A stretch of 64,000 nucleotides of DNA from the NCBI RefSeq assembly GCF_900102085.1, contig NZ_FMVM01000014.1:1-64000 (forward strand), read 5' to 3'. The notes beneath the pieces are model-generated. The model did no database searches, was not told where the DNA came from, and saw only the letters and a program-made list of their open reading frames with translations. Each line of letters opens with the position of its first letter. Positions within the stretch are counted from its first letter, which is position 1. Of this stretch, positions 7,090 through 16,445 are shown piece after piece. This DNA is from Paenibacillus polysaccharolyticus. Its GTDB lineage: Bacteria; Bacillota; Bacilli; Paenibacillales; Paenibacillaceae. Both the position numbers and the translations under genes were made by a program.

Positions 7090-9255
7090 TCACGGCTCAA
7101 GCTGAAGTTTCTCCAAGAATGGTTTCAAGCGATCCACCACATAATGGCTGCCACCGCGCCCGTTCACCTCTTCGATTACGGCTGCCAACAGGAACGACGG
7201 TGATTCGGTATCAAAGGTAACGAAAAATCCGTTCTCCTGACCTTGCTCACCCTTCTTCGCTTTCAGTTCGGCCGTTCCTGTCTTGCCTGCAAGACCGCCA
7301 GCAATCGAGCTGAGGGCATGTGCCGTTCCGCCTTGACGAGACACCACCTGTTTCAGTGCGTCAGTAACGGTATTGGCTACATCCGGTGTGATAATCACCT
7401 CAGGATCAGGGGTCTCTTTTCCAACAATCAATACAGGTTTCACCAGCTTGCCTTCATTCACAAACGGCGTAAACGCAGTAGCAAGATGAATCGGTGACAT
7501 TAACATCTCACCTTGACCATACGAAGTGTCGGCTAGCAGCACCTCGGAAGAAAGATCCCTGTGCGCCTCATTTGCATACTGACTAGGTTTCAAATAGAGT
7601 TCATCCAGCCCGAAATTGTCACCAAACCCGAACTTTTGAATGCCCTCGATAAACTTGGCACTCCCCATCTCCGTCGCTTCCATTGCAAAATAAATATTGT
7701 CGGAGTATACGAGGGCATCCACCATATTTACGGGACTCAGGCTTTTCACCCGCTTGACGTAATATCCGCCCCAGCTATCATTCTTCCGCCATTGCAAACC
7801 AAAAATTTCATGGGTTTTGTCCGGTGTGGTCACCTTCTCCATCAACCCCGCAGCCGCAGTAATCGCCTTGAAGGTTGAGCCGGGAGCATATCGTGTCGTT
7901 ACTCGGTTGATAAAAGGAAGCTTCTCGTTCGCCGAATAGGCATCCCACTCGGCCTGCGTCAGACCGGTAACCATTTTATTCGGATTGTAGGAAGGCGCAC
8001 TCACCATAGCAAGCATATTTCCGTCCTTCGGATTCATCATCACCATCGCTCCGGCATCGCCGCCACCCGCCAGCGTCTGATACAATCTTTGCTGCTGTGC
8101 GGAGCTGATGGTTAGTTGCACATCCTTACCGTCGACTGCATCTTTGCGGATCAATTCGGAACGCGTGTTGCCCGCTTCATCCGTAATTTCAATTAAACCG
8201 CCACGCTCTCCGCGTAGCTGCTTCTCCATAGACTGTTCCAGTCCAGCTTTGCCGATCCAATCTTCCGCACGGTAATACCCTTCGGTATCTTTGTCCAGGT
8301 CTTCCTTCGTGGCCTTACGCACATATCCGATCAGATGTGCCGCTGCTTCACCAAGCGGGTAATACCGAATTTCCTTACTTTGCAGAGCAACTCCGCTAAG
8401 AGAAGAAGGTACATCAAATTCCTCTGTCGAGCCCATTGGCACAAAAAATTCCGGTTTCACCCATGTCTGACCAAGTGTCTTCTGAATGGCTTCTACGGAC
8501 ACCTTGTAATGTTTCGCGATGCGTGCAATCATCTGATCCGGGTTCTCTCCGAGCTTCTCGGGTACGATGCCCCACTCATTCATTGTGCCCTGGGTTGCAA
8601 GCGGCAACCCGTCACGATCTACAATATCCCCTCGATTCGGGAATAACGTCTTCACCCGAACTTTGCTACCTTTCACCATGTCACTGAGGATCAGGGACGG
8701 CTTCCAGTTAATCTGCCAGACTTTGCTCCCGTCCTCCAGCTCCTGTCGAACTAAATTAAGCGTATGTGTCTCGTTGACTTCACCTAAAAAGGTGGTCAGG
8801 TGTAGATCATAATCGGTCTGGTAGAGATCAGGGTTACTAGCGGATTGTTCTGCCTGATTCGTCCCCTCTTTGTCCGTTGTTGCTTGTGATTCAACCTTAG
8901 TCTCGGTTCCACTTTCAGTCCCTGTTGTTTGAGCGCCAGAGTCAGCTTCCGTTCCTGTCGTATTCGCTGCTGTCAGCTCAGCTTTAACAGCAGAGACCTG
9001 CATACCCGAGTAGATTGCATTGTATTTCTCAATAAACTGTTCCTTGGACATGCCTGCCTCGGTCAACGAAGCAGGTGACATCAACGAATACAGCTGGCCG
9101 AACTCTTTCTTTTGTAAATGCTCTATGTACTGATTCACCGTTGTCTGCGGTTTCGGTTCCTCCGGTTTGCTATTCTGCATATAAAGATACATTCCAATAC
9201 CGCCTGCAAATAGAATCGGCAAGAGTCCATATAATAATTTACGTTTCGATTTCAT
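7090..9255 (-). CDS. class B penicillin-binding protein, MecA/PbpC family
   Basis: The 721-residue peptidoglycan transpeptidase has a membrane anchor (about 8-25), an NTF2-like MecA_N domain (about 35-195), a dimerisation domain (about 200-370) and a transpeptidase domain (about 380-715). All penicillin-binding motifs are present: S460-TFK, S518-DN and K658-TG. It acts outside the membrane, cross-linking wall peptides. Compared with the family, the MecA_N domain carries an inserted Thr/Glu/Ser/Gln-rich stretch (about 97-141). The same domain order occurs in B. subtilis PbpC and staphylococcal PBP2a; that says nothing about beta-lactam resistance here. The start is supported by AGAGGTGATG. It is monocistronic and ends at a shared terminator. 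Confidence 0.93.
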   Translation of the reverse strand: MKSKRKLLYGLLPILFAGGIGMYLYMQNSKPEEPKPQTTVNQYIEHLQKKEFGQLYSLMSPASLTEAGMSKEQFIEKYNAIYSGMQVSAVKAELTAANTTGTEADSGAQTTGTESGTETKVESQATTDKEGTNQAEQSASNPDLYQTDYDLHLTTFLGEVNETHTLNLVRQELEDGSKVWQINWKPSLILSDMVKGSKVRVKTLFPNRGDIVDRDGLPLATQGTMNEWGIVPEKLGENPDQMIARIAKHYKVSVEAIQKTLGQTWVKPEFFVPMGSTEEFDVPSSLSGVALQSKEIRYYPLGEAAAHLIGYVRKATKEDLDKDTEGYYRAEDWIGKAGLEQSMEKQLRGERGGLIEITDEAGNTRSELIRKDAVDGKDVQLTISSAQQQRLYQTLAGGGDAGAMVMMNPKDGNMLAMVSAPSYNPNKMVTGLTQAEWDAYSANEKLPFINRVTTRYAPGSTFKAITAAAGLMEKVTTPDKTHEIFGLQWRKNDSWGGYYVKRVKSLSPVNMVDALVYSDNIYFAMEATEMGSAKFIEGIQKFGFGDNFGLDELYLKPSQYANEAHRDLSSEVLLADTSYGQGEMLMSPIHLATAFTPFVNEGKLVKPVLIVGKETPDPEVIITPDVANTVTDALKQVVSRQGGTAHALSSIAGGLAGKTGTAELKAKKGEQGQENGFFVTFDTESPSFLLAAVIEEVNGRGGSHYVVDRLKPFLEKLQLEP

Positions 9256-9307
9256 GTCACATCACCTCTACTCTATACTATAAATTTCCTGCGCCGATTA
9301 AACAATG

Positions 9308-9330
9308 TGACAAATCTGATGAATTTGTCA
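9308..9330. promoter_or_regulatory. perfect 8-bp inverted repeat between divergent genes
   Basis: TGACAAAT and ATTTGTCA are separated by 7 bases and lie between the penicillin-binding protein gene (-) and the CBS gene (+). The symmetry fits a dimeric regulator site; no terminator-like T-tract follows. The regulator is unknown. Confidence 0.4.
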
Positions 9331-9427
9331 TTAAAAATAGCCTTAAGCTCACATAATATGTTTAAATAAGAATAGTGAATTACATACTAAAGCTTTTTTG
9401 CGATGCAAAAGGCTGAAAAGGAGCCCG

Positions 9428-9835
9428 ATGATGGAAATCAGCTATTTTTTACTCCCAAAAGCCGAAGTGGCCTATATCGAGTCTACCGCTTCCATGAAAG
9501 ATGCTATTGAGCAGTTGGAATCGCACCACTACACCGCCATTCCCGTAATTGATCCGGATGGAAAATATGTTGCTACTCTGTCCGAAGGTGATCTGTTATG
9601 GAAAATGCGTAATACGCCTGGATTAACATTTGATAATATGGACCAAGTGCAGGTCGATGAGATTAGCCATCGTGTCTATAATGAGTGCGTGTACATCGAA
9701 GCAGAGATGGAGGATATGCTGACTCTTGCGGCAGACCAAAACTTTGTGCCCGTGGTGGATATAGATCGGGTCTTTCTTGGAATCATTCGTCGTAAGGATA
9801 TCATTGAATATTACACCCGCAACATATCCGATTAA
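9428..9835 (+). CDS. CBS-pair protein, CbpB/DarB-like
   Basis: The protein of about 136 residues consists of two CBS motifs (HYTAIPVIDPDGKYVATLSE and NFVPVVDIDRVFLGIIRRKD) and little else. B. subtilis CbpB (YkuL/DarB), a stand-alone CBS pair that binds c-di-AMP, has the same length and similar motif wording from memory, so a nucleotide-sensing role is plausible but unproven. Start: two adjacent ATGs at 9428 and 9431 follow AAAGGAG; the upstream ATG at 9398 has no ribosome site. It is followed by a terminator and is divergent from the penicillin-binding protein gene. Confidence 0.8.
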   Translation: MMEISYFLLPKAEVAYIESTASMKDAIEQLESHHYTAIPVIDPDGKYVATLSEGDLLWKMRNTPGLTFDNMDQVQVDEISHRVYNECVYIEAEMEDMLTLAADQNFVPVVDIDRVFLGIIRRKDIIEYYTRNISD

Positions 9836-9894
9836 TAAATCTCGGGTAGCATGGAAGTGCTACAGTGAGATTACGGTATCTGCAAAAGATCAAC

Positions 9895-9927
9895 CAAAAA
9901 AGGCGAGCCCATAGGCTCGTCTTTTTT
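9895..9927 (+). terminator. terminator of the CBS gene
   Basis: GGCGAGCC, a CATA loop and GGCTCGTC form the stem, flanked by A6 and T6, about 60 bases after the stop. Confidence 0.85.
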
Positions 9928-10122
9928 ATGTAATCATTCCACTAACGTAACAATTTCCACATTATGGACTTAAAATAAAAATGTTGCTAATTTCGCATGA
10001 AATAAATACAATAATCTTCATGATTCGACATATTTCGTCATTACCAGACTGTATTTAAACACCAAAACATGTCGTTTCCATCACATATAATGGATTAATA
10101 CACAATTTCATTCATTTCTTTT

Positions 10123-10141
10123 GTTCAGAATTCGTTCAGAA
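10123..10141 (+). promoter_or_regulatory. tandem GTTCAGAA direct repeats upstream of the exopolysaccharide cluster
   Basis: GTTCAGAA occurs at 10123-10130 and again at 10134-10141, exactly 11 bases apart, so both face the same side of the helix. They lie about 80 bases before the first cluster gene, a typical activator position. The rest of the 290-base gap (9928-10219) is AT-rich and holds no gene. Confidence 0.4.
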
Positions 10142-10219
10142 CGCTATTGTACGATAGACATATGGTTAGACTTGATGAACGTTGATTACTTTCACCAATT
10201 ATAGAGAGAGGTATGCACC

Positions 10220-12496
10220 TTGAATCGTTTAAGCACACGCAAAAAAATGCTGGTTACCGCAACGGTGATCATGTCTTGTATTTACGTCATATGGCGTACC
10301 TTCTTCACCATTCCTTTCGGCCATGGCCCGCTTGCCGTGACCGCCGGTCTTGCCCTCCTGATTGTCGAACTCATTGGTATGTTTGAACTCGCTGTGCATT
10401 TTTATAACATGACCCGGCTTGAATATCCTGAACTTCCTGTCGTTGATGAGTCATTGTATCCTGACGTTGATGTTTTTATAGCTACATATAACGAACCTGC
10501 ATCCTTGCTTTTCAAAACGATTAACGGCTGTCTCAATATGGATTACCCGGACCGCTCCAAAGTACATATCTACCTGTGTGACGACTCCAATCGTCCCGAG
10601 ATGCGAGAACTGGCTGATCATATGGGGATTAACTATCTGACCCGGACAGAGCACATCCACGCCAAAGCTGGAAACTTGAACAACGCCATGAAACATACTT
10701 CCTCCCCTCTAATCGCCACGTTTGATGCCGATATGATTCCGAAGCATGATTTTCTGACGTCCTGCGTGCCTTATTTTCTGACAGGAGAAAAGATCGGCTT
10801 CGTTCAAACTCCGCAAAGCTTCTATAATCCCGATCAGTTTCAATATAATCTGTATTCCGAAGCTCGAATTCCGAATGAACAGGACTACTTCTATCGCGAT
10901 GTGCAGGTCGGGCGGAACAAGTCCAACTCCGTTATCTACGGCGGAACCAACACGGTACTTTCGAGGCAGGCACTCGAAGATGTGGGTGGTTTCTATACTG
11001 GTTCCATTACAGAGGATTTTGCCACTGGCATTGAAATGCAGAGCAAAGGGTATCGCTGTTTTGCCACCAATAAAGTACTTGCTTCCGGACTTGCTCCCGG
11101 TGATCTGAAAAGCCTGATCAAACAACGCCAACGCTGGGCACGCGGATGTATTCAAACGGGAAGAAAAATGAATATTTTGTTCAAGCGCGGACTTACGTTT
11201 GCCCAAAGACTGAATTATATCTCTTCTATAACCTATTGGTATTCCGGTCTTAAACGAGTGCTGTATATCATGTCACCCATTCTGTTTGCTGTGTTCGGTG
11301 TGCTCGTGGTGAAGTGTACCATTTTGGAAATTCTCGTGTTCTGGCTACCGATGTATCTATTAACGAATATGTGTCTGCGTATGTTGTCAGGTAATATTCG
11401 AACTACGAAATGGACGAATGTATACGAAACTATTCTTTTTCCATCACTGCTACCTGCGGTCATTCTGGAAACACTGGGCATCACCATGAATAAATTTGCA
11501 GTGACTCGTAAAGACGGTGCTCATAACGATCGTAGCTACCAGCTCAAACAGATCATTCCGCATCTGATCTTGGCTGTGCTCTCTATAATCGGCATCGTCA
11601 ACTGCATTCACTGGACATTTAGTCAGGGCACCATTGGATTTCTCGTTGTTCTATACTGGCTGTTGATTAATTTCTACAACATTATGATGTCGATCTTTTT
11701 CCTCAGCGGACGTAAAGTGTTCCGCAACTATGAGCGTATTCTGGCTGCTGTGGACTGTACACTAACGACTGAAGGTGAAACGCTGTCCACGGTTACGCAT
11801 GATATTTCGGAAGGCGGGATCGCCATCGTACTGGATACACCGAGATACATCCCGAGCGAAGCCGAATTTGCTGTACGTCTGGTAACGGATCATTATTCAA
11901 GCGAGTTTACAGCCAAGGTAACTCACGTAACTTCATACGGTAATAAGTGGAAGTATGCATTTAAAGTGCACGAGATTACAGAACAGGATCAGCGTCAGTT
12001 GTTACATATTGTGTATGACCGCGAGCCTACGCTTCCGCAGAAGCTGGATAAAGATATCAGTACATTTGAGGACATCCGTCTGAATTTTGTAAAACGCGGA
12101 CAAGTGGGCCTCATGTCCAACCGCAAGCTGGCACGCATTCCGCTGAACCATGAACTGGACACACCCGAATATGGAACCGTTATGCTGATGGACTTTAACT
12201 ATGAATTTTTGCTTTTGAACATATCACGGCAGGAAATGGTCTATGAGCTTCGTTTGCCGCTTGCCGAGGGACTCGTTCTTGACTGTATGTGGGTAAAGTC
12301 GATGCGAAGCAAACATGGCATTCTGTACCGGATCAGAAATATTCAAGACATTGCCCGAAATGGACAAATGCCTGAACTGGAAGCTCTTCTGAAACAATGG
12401 AATGTGGCGTATACCGAGGCAGACAAACCAAAACGCCCAGTACAGAATAAAAGCTTCATCTCGAGTGATGAACTCGACGAGATGGCCTATTTATAA
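10220..12496 (+). CDS. GT2 cellulose-synthase-like glycosyltransferase with PilZ domain
   Basis: The 758-residue processive membrane synthase resembles BcsA. Membrane helices (about 10-30 and 38-62) precede a GT2 domain with all catalytic motifs: D121-D122 in CDDSN, D169-A-D171, TED at 264-266 and Q302-R-Q-R-W306. Further helices follow, then a PilZ domain with both c-di-GMP contacts, R498-KVF-R502 and D528-ISEGG. It should polymerise a UDP-sugar, probably UDP-glucose, and export the chain when c-di-GMP is bound. A second PilZ-like region after about 610 lacks clear motifs. The start is TTG at 10220 after AGAGAGAGG. It heads a four-gene operon that has no BcsZ-like hydrolase. No GGDEF or EAL gene is in the window. 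Confidence 0.92.
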   Translation: MNRLSTRKKMLVTATVIMSCIYVIWRTFFTIPFGHGPLAVTAGLALLIVELIGMFELAVHFYNMTRLEYPELPVVDESLYPDVDVFIATYNEPASLLFKTINGCLNMDYPDRSKVHIYLCDDSNRPEMRELADHMGINYLTRTEHIHAKAGNLNNAMKHTSSPLIATFDADMIPKHDFLTSCVPYFLTGEKIGFVQTPQSFYNPDQFQYNLYSEARIPNEQDYFYRDVQVGRNKSNSVIYGGTNTVLSRQALEDVGGFYTGSITEDFATGIEMQSKGYRCFATNKVLASGLAPGDLKSLIKQRQRWARGCIQTGRKMNILFKRGLTFAQRLNYISSITYWYSGLKRVLYIMSPILFAVFGVLVVKCTILEILVFWLPMYLLTNMCLRMLSGNIRTTKWTNVYETILFPSLLPAVILETLGITMNKFAVTRKDGAHNDRSYQLKQIIPHLILAVLSIIGIVNCIHWTFSQGTIGFLVVLYWLLINFYNIMMSIFFLSGRKVFRNYERILAAVDCTLTTEGETLSTVTHDISEGGIAIVLDTPRYIPSEAEFAVRLVTDHYSSEFTAKVTHVTSYGNKWKYAFKVHEITEQDQRQLLHIVYDREPTLPQKLDKDISTFEDIRLNFVKRGQVGLMSNRKLARIPLNHELDTPEYGTVMLMDFNYEFLLLNISRQEMVYELRLPLAEGLVLDCMWVKSMRSKHGILYRIRNIQDIARNGQMPELEALLKQWNVAYTEADKPKRPVQNKSFISSDELDEMAYL

Positions 12497-12514
12497 CATG
12501 GAGGCACAGAACGC

Positions 12515-13702
12515 ATGAGTACGAAATGGCAGCAATGGCTGCTTGTCGCAATCCTCACAGGTTTATCAAGCTTATACCTCATCACTGCTACTGCTTCGGC
12601 TCAGCCGGATCAGATGCAGTGGAGCGAGAGTTCTATAAAGGTATGGAATAATGGAGCCAAAGTGCAGTCCAAGCTGAATCGTAACGGCAGCTTACAGATT
12701 AACACCTCGACACAGGAACTACAAAAGGGCTATTACTCCGCCTATGTGTATGAGCTGCAAAACAGGGACTGGTCAGGCTACAGCGAATTAAGGTTCTCGA
12801 TTCGCAGTGATTCCGATCAGACGCTGCCACTAAACGTTGTCATTACACGAAAGGATCAATCGGCACTAACGGTAGCGGATCAACGCAATGTCATCCTCAT
12901 TCCCAAAGCAACCAAAGAACCGAAGCTGGTTCATCCCGTAGATGGGTTGATAAGACTGGAGCCCGGGTTTGAGGGGGAGGTTCGTGTTCCCTTTTCCAGC
13001 CTCATGGTTCGAAATCATGCAGCTACGGTTGGCCGTGTCACACCAGAGAAAATGCTGAGCTGGGGAATCACAATGACCACGACTGAGAACGCACAGCTGA
13101 ATTACCGCGTTGGAAATATCAAACTGGTACCTAGGAAAGAAGCTGTTGCAGAAAACCAATTATCTTCTGTAATGATCAAAGGTGATGAACGAGTCGTGAA
13201 ACCGGTGGCCGGTGAATCGGTTGCAACGTATATCGTTAGTGGCCTGCAGGCGACAGCATCGAAAGCTTTGGAAACGCCAGAAGTAGAAGTGAATTTCCAG
13301 CTTGCTCATCCTGTACAGGGTGTAACAATCACAACGGGTGGCCTACTAACCATTGGAACGGACGCCGCAATAACCGATTCGGTGACTATTCGAGCGCTGG
13401 TGGATCAAAAGTGGAATCTCGATTATACCGTTAAACTTGATCGTTCCACGGCGATGCAGATGAAGGAAGCGGATGGAACGCCTCGTTTCATCCCCTCACC
13501 TGATCAGGTTCCCAAAGTCCTTGAACCTTCCACCGTATGGTTACAACCATGGATGGAATGGATGATCCGAATCGGCCTTCTTCTGATTGGACTCGCGGTG
13601 GTTATTCCATATTGGCTGTGGCGCAAACTTCAGCACGGCTCACAAGCGGGGAAACCACGTTCGATGAATCATCGCAGGTCCAAGCGGATATTTAAAATGT
13701 AG
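12515..13702 (+). CDS. membrane-anchored exopolysaccharide accessory protein (BcsB-position)
   Basis: The 395-residue protein has a signal peptide (about 1-30, ending ATASA), an extracellular beta-rich region with two sandwich-like modules (about 35-205 and 215-330), one C-terminal membrane helix (about 347-366) and a strongly basic cytoplasmic tail (NHRRSKRIFKM end). I do not recognise the family. Its place between synthase and acyltransferase, and the periplasm-like ectodomain plus single C-terminal helix, match the layout of BcsB, which contacts BcsA and guides the glucan; the equivalence is inference. It starts 18 bases after the synthase with GGAGG upstream. Confidence 0.72.
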   Translation: MSTKWQQWLLVAILTGLSSLYLITATASAQPDQMQWSESSIKVWNNGAKVQSKLNRNGSLQINTSTQELQKGYYSAYVYELQNRDWSGYSELRFSIRSDSDQTLPLNVVITRKDQSALTVADQRNVILIPKATKEPKLVHPVDGLIRLEPGFEGEVRVPFSSLMVRNHAATVGRVTPEKMLSWGITMTTTENAQLNYRVGNIKLVPRKEAVAENQLSSVMIKGDERVVKPVAGESVATYIVSGLQATASKALETPEVEVNFQLAHPVQGVTITTGGLLTIGTDAAITDSVTIRALVDQKWNLDYTVKLDRSTAMQMKEADGTPRFIPSPDQVPKVLEPSTVWLQPWMEWMIRIGLLLIGLAVVIPYWLWRKLQHGSQAGKPRSMNHRRSKRIFKM

Positions 13703-13743
13703 CTTTTTTATTTCATCATTAACATCATCAAGGAGGAAAGGCA

Positions 13744-15165
13744 GTGCTCTTTTCCAGTGTAGTCTTCTTATTTTATTTCTTGCCGCTTGTGCTCGGGCTG
13801 TATTATATATTGCGGTTTTCTGTGACGCTGAAAAATATGTTGTTGCTTGTGGCAAGCCTGTTCTTCTACGCATGGGGTGAACCACGCTTTGTGCTGGTTA
13901 TGCTGGTCTCCATCGCACTGAATTACGTTTTCGCACTGCTCGTGGACAAGTACCGGGATCGGCGCACTGCCGCTTATACCGTTATCACCGTGATGCTAGT
14001 TGCCAATCTGGGTATGCTGTTTGTTTATAAATACCTGGCGTTTGCCCTGCGCATTGTCAATGAAAGTACAGGCTTTGGCTTCAGCATTCCGCATATTGCG
14101 TTGCCGCTCGGCATTTCCTTTTTCACCTTCCATGCGATCTCCTACGTCATTGACGTGTACCGCGGACATGGAAATGTGCAGAAAAATCCGTTTTATGTCG
14201 CCCTCTATATTTCCTTCTTCCCTCAGCTTGTAGCTGGGCCCATTCTGCGTTACAACATGATTGCGGATCAGATGATGCATCGGAAGGAAAGCTGGGACAA
14301 GTTCGCGGTCGGCTGTTGCCGGTTTATTGTGGGTTTGAGTAAAAAAGTGCTGTTATCTAACAGCATGGCCATTGTGGCCGATCATGCATTCAGCATGGGC
14401 GGAACAGGCGATATCGCTTCAAGTCTGGCTTGGCTGGGAGCGATTGCCTATACATTGCAGATTTATTTCGACTTCTCGGGTTATTCGGATATGGCGATTG
14501 GACTCGCGCTTATGTTTGGTTTCAAGTTTGAAGAAAACTTCCGGTATCCGTATATCTCACGCTCCATCACCGAATTTTGGCGCCGCTGGCACATCTCGCT
14601 CGGCACCTGGTTCAAGGAATATGTCTACTTCCCGCTGGGAGGATCACGCGTTAGCAACAAGGATAAAATGATCCGCAATCTGCTGATTGTCTGGGGTCTG
14701 ACGGGCATCTGGCACGGGGCAGAATGGACATTTGTGATCTGGGGTTTAATCAACTTCGCGTTCATTGCACTGGAGAAAATATTCAACCTGGATAAGAGCA
14801 CACGGTATGCTCCGCTCCGACATTTCTATGCCATGTTTATCGTAGTTATTGGATGGGTGATTTTCCGTTCACCGGACTTGTTACAGGCTGGCAACTACCT
14901 TGGCAATATGTTCGGACTGTATGGTAACGGGTTCTGGAGTGATACGACCTGGATGTTCATGAAGGAATATGCCCTTTTCTTCATTCTAGGCATTCTGTTC
15001 TCCACACCACTTGCCTTACGGATGAACAAATGGATGGTGGATGGTGTACGCTTCGGTAAACCGCTTGAACTGCTTTACCCTGTGACCATTATTGCTCTGT
15101 TCCTTGTATGTGTATCCTATTTGGTCAAAGGAACATACAACCCGTTCATATATTTTAATTTCTGA
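13744..15165 (+). CDS. MBOAT-family O-acyltransferase (AlgI-like)
   Basis: The 473-residue polytopic membrane protein has the AlgI/DltB-type signature: HIALPLGISFFTFHAISY, the FWRRWHISLGTWF segment with His283, and the invariant catalytic His324 in GIWHGAEW. This family moves acyl (usually acetyl) groups across the membrane to polysaccharides. It starts with GTG at 13744 after AAGGAGGAAAGG. It is flanked by the glycosyltransferase pair upstream and an AlgJ-like protein 14 bases downstream, so it most likely supplies acetyl groups for O-acetylation of the polymer made by the cluster. Confidence 0.92.
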   Translation: MLFSSVVFLFYFLPLVLGLYYILRFSVTLKNMLLLVASLFFYAWGEPRFVLVMLVSIALNYVFALLVDKYRDRRTAAYTVITVMLVANLGMLFVYKYLAFALRIVNESTGFGFSIPHIALPLGISFFTFHAISYVIDVYRGHGNVQKNPFYVALYISFFPQLVAGPILRYNMIADQMMHRKESWDKFAVGCCRFIVGLSKKVLLSNSMAIVADHAFSMGGTGDIASSLAWLGAIAYTLQIYFDFSGYSDMAIGLALMFGFKFEENFRYPYISRSITEFWRRWHISLGTWFKEYVYFPLGGSRVSNKDKMIRNLLIVWGLTGIWHGAEWTFVIWGLINFAFIALEKIFNLDKSTRYAPLRHFYAMFIVVIGWVIFRSPDLLQAGNYLGNMFGLYGNGFWSDTTWMFMKEYALFFILGILFSTPLALRMNKWMVDGVRFGKPLELLYPVTIIALFLVCVSYLVKGTYNPFIYFNF

Positions 15166-15179
15166 GAGAAGGATTTCAT

Positions 15180-16418
15180 ATGCATAACTTTTTTGCCAAA
15201 AAGAGAATGACCGCCTTCCTCTTCATTCTTGCGCTCGCCACGTTCTCGATCTTGAATATGATTCATTCTTTCGAGCCCTTGAAAAAAACACTGGCGTCAG
15301 CGGACTACCGCTTCTCCAATGCCAAAGGTATCATCAACGAACTGGATGCAGATATTAATGAGCACGTTCTTGAAAAGTTTGGATTCGTGGAAGCCTACGG
15401 ATACTTGCAGTCACTCATGTGGAAGAACGAAGAGAACAACTTCGAGGTCGTCAAAGATACGGAGGGTAAGCTTCACTATACGTATTTCGCCACGGGGCCA
15501 ACGGATACGAAAGAACTTTCTGATCGGGTTGCCGAGCTAGGTGCACAATTGGGGTCAAAAACCAAGCTTACGTATGTCATGACACCTGACAAATATGTAC
15601 GTGGCTATACAACATTCCCGGAAGGCATCCCTTATAACTACAATAACGAAACGGCCGATGGTTTTCTGGATCATCTGAAGCAGAGCGGAGTCGACACGTT
15701 GGATCTGCGCGAAGGATTATTGGAGAGCGGCATACCGGCGAAGGATTTGTTTTTCACAACCGATCATCACTGGAAAATCAAAACGGCCTTCTGGGCCTTC
15801 GGCCAGCTGGTTCAACATCTGGACGGGCTGTACCATAAGCCGCTCGATCCCGAGCATTATTTTACAGACATGAATAACTACAATGTAATCCCTTATAAGG
15901 ATTTCTTTATCGGCTCACAAGGCCGCAAAACCGGGAAATTGTACGCCGGCGATGATGATTTTGACCTGATTTATCCTAAATTCAAAACCAACTATTCTTT
16001 TTATTTTAAAACAGGTGAGACGGAAGCTACCTTAAATGGTCGATTTGAGGACGCGTTGCTTACGACATATCCCCTGAATGTGAAGGGTGCTCCCTACGAC
16101 CTGACGGCGGACAAATACTTTACGTATCTGTATGGCAATCAGGGAATCGTACATGTGACGAATAAAGACAATCCAAACGGACTCAAGGTCATGTTTATCA
16201 AGGACTCCCTCGCCGTACCTATGATTTCTTTTCTCTCGACGGTTGTCTCGGATGTGTATCTGATTGATCCAAGGTATTATCCGGGTGACATTATAGATTT
16301 TGCGAAAAAGACCGAACTGGATCATGTCTTCGTATCGATCTCACCTCAAGATCTCGTCGATGAGTTTTTCCCTTACGGGAAGAACAACGTAGAAGGTCCA
16401 TTCACCAGCTCTAAGTAA
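15180..16418 (+). CDS. DHHW-family AlgJ/AlgX-like polysaccharide acetylation protein
   Basis: The 412-residue protein has an N-terminal membrane anchor (about 10-29) and an extracellular SGNH-like domain. The hallmark D195-HH-W198 is present, and KDS with Ser343 is the candidate nucleophile, giving the Ser/His/Asp set used by AlgJ and AlgX. It should take acetyl groups passed out by the MBOAT partner and place them on the glucan. Clostridial cellulose loci also end in an MBOAT/AlgJ-like pair (ccsHI in C. difficile, from memory). It is the last gene of the operon and is followed by a convergent terminator. Confidence 0.88.
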   Translation: MHNFFAKKRMTAFLFILALATFSILNMIHSFEPLKKTLASADYRFSNAKGIINELDADINEHVLEKFGFVEAYGYLQSLMWKNEENNFEVVKDTEGKLHYTYFATGPTDTKELSDRVAELGAQLGSKTKLTYVMTPDKYVRGYTTFPEGIPYNYNNETADGFLDHLKQSGVDTLDLREGLLESGIPAKDLFFTTDHHWKIKTAFWAFGQLVQHLDGLYHKPLDPEHYFTDMNNYNVIPYKDFFIGSQGRKTGKLYAGDDDFDLIYPKFKTNYSFYFKTGETEATLNGRFEDALLTTYPLNVKGAPYDLTADKYFTYLYGNQGIVHVTNKDNPNGLKVMFIKDSLAVPMISFLSTVVSDVYLIDPRYYPGDIIDFAKKTELDHVFVSISPQDLVDEFFPYGKNNVEGPFTSSK

Positions 16419-16445
16419 AATATCGTTCATCAAGTTGGAACATGC

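Noticed and set aside
7090..9255. Reading the MecA-family protein as a methicillin-resistance determinant
   Set aside because: PbpC-like proteins with the same domain order are normal chromosomal genes of Bacillales; no mec-type regulator or mobile element is nearby.
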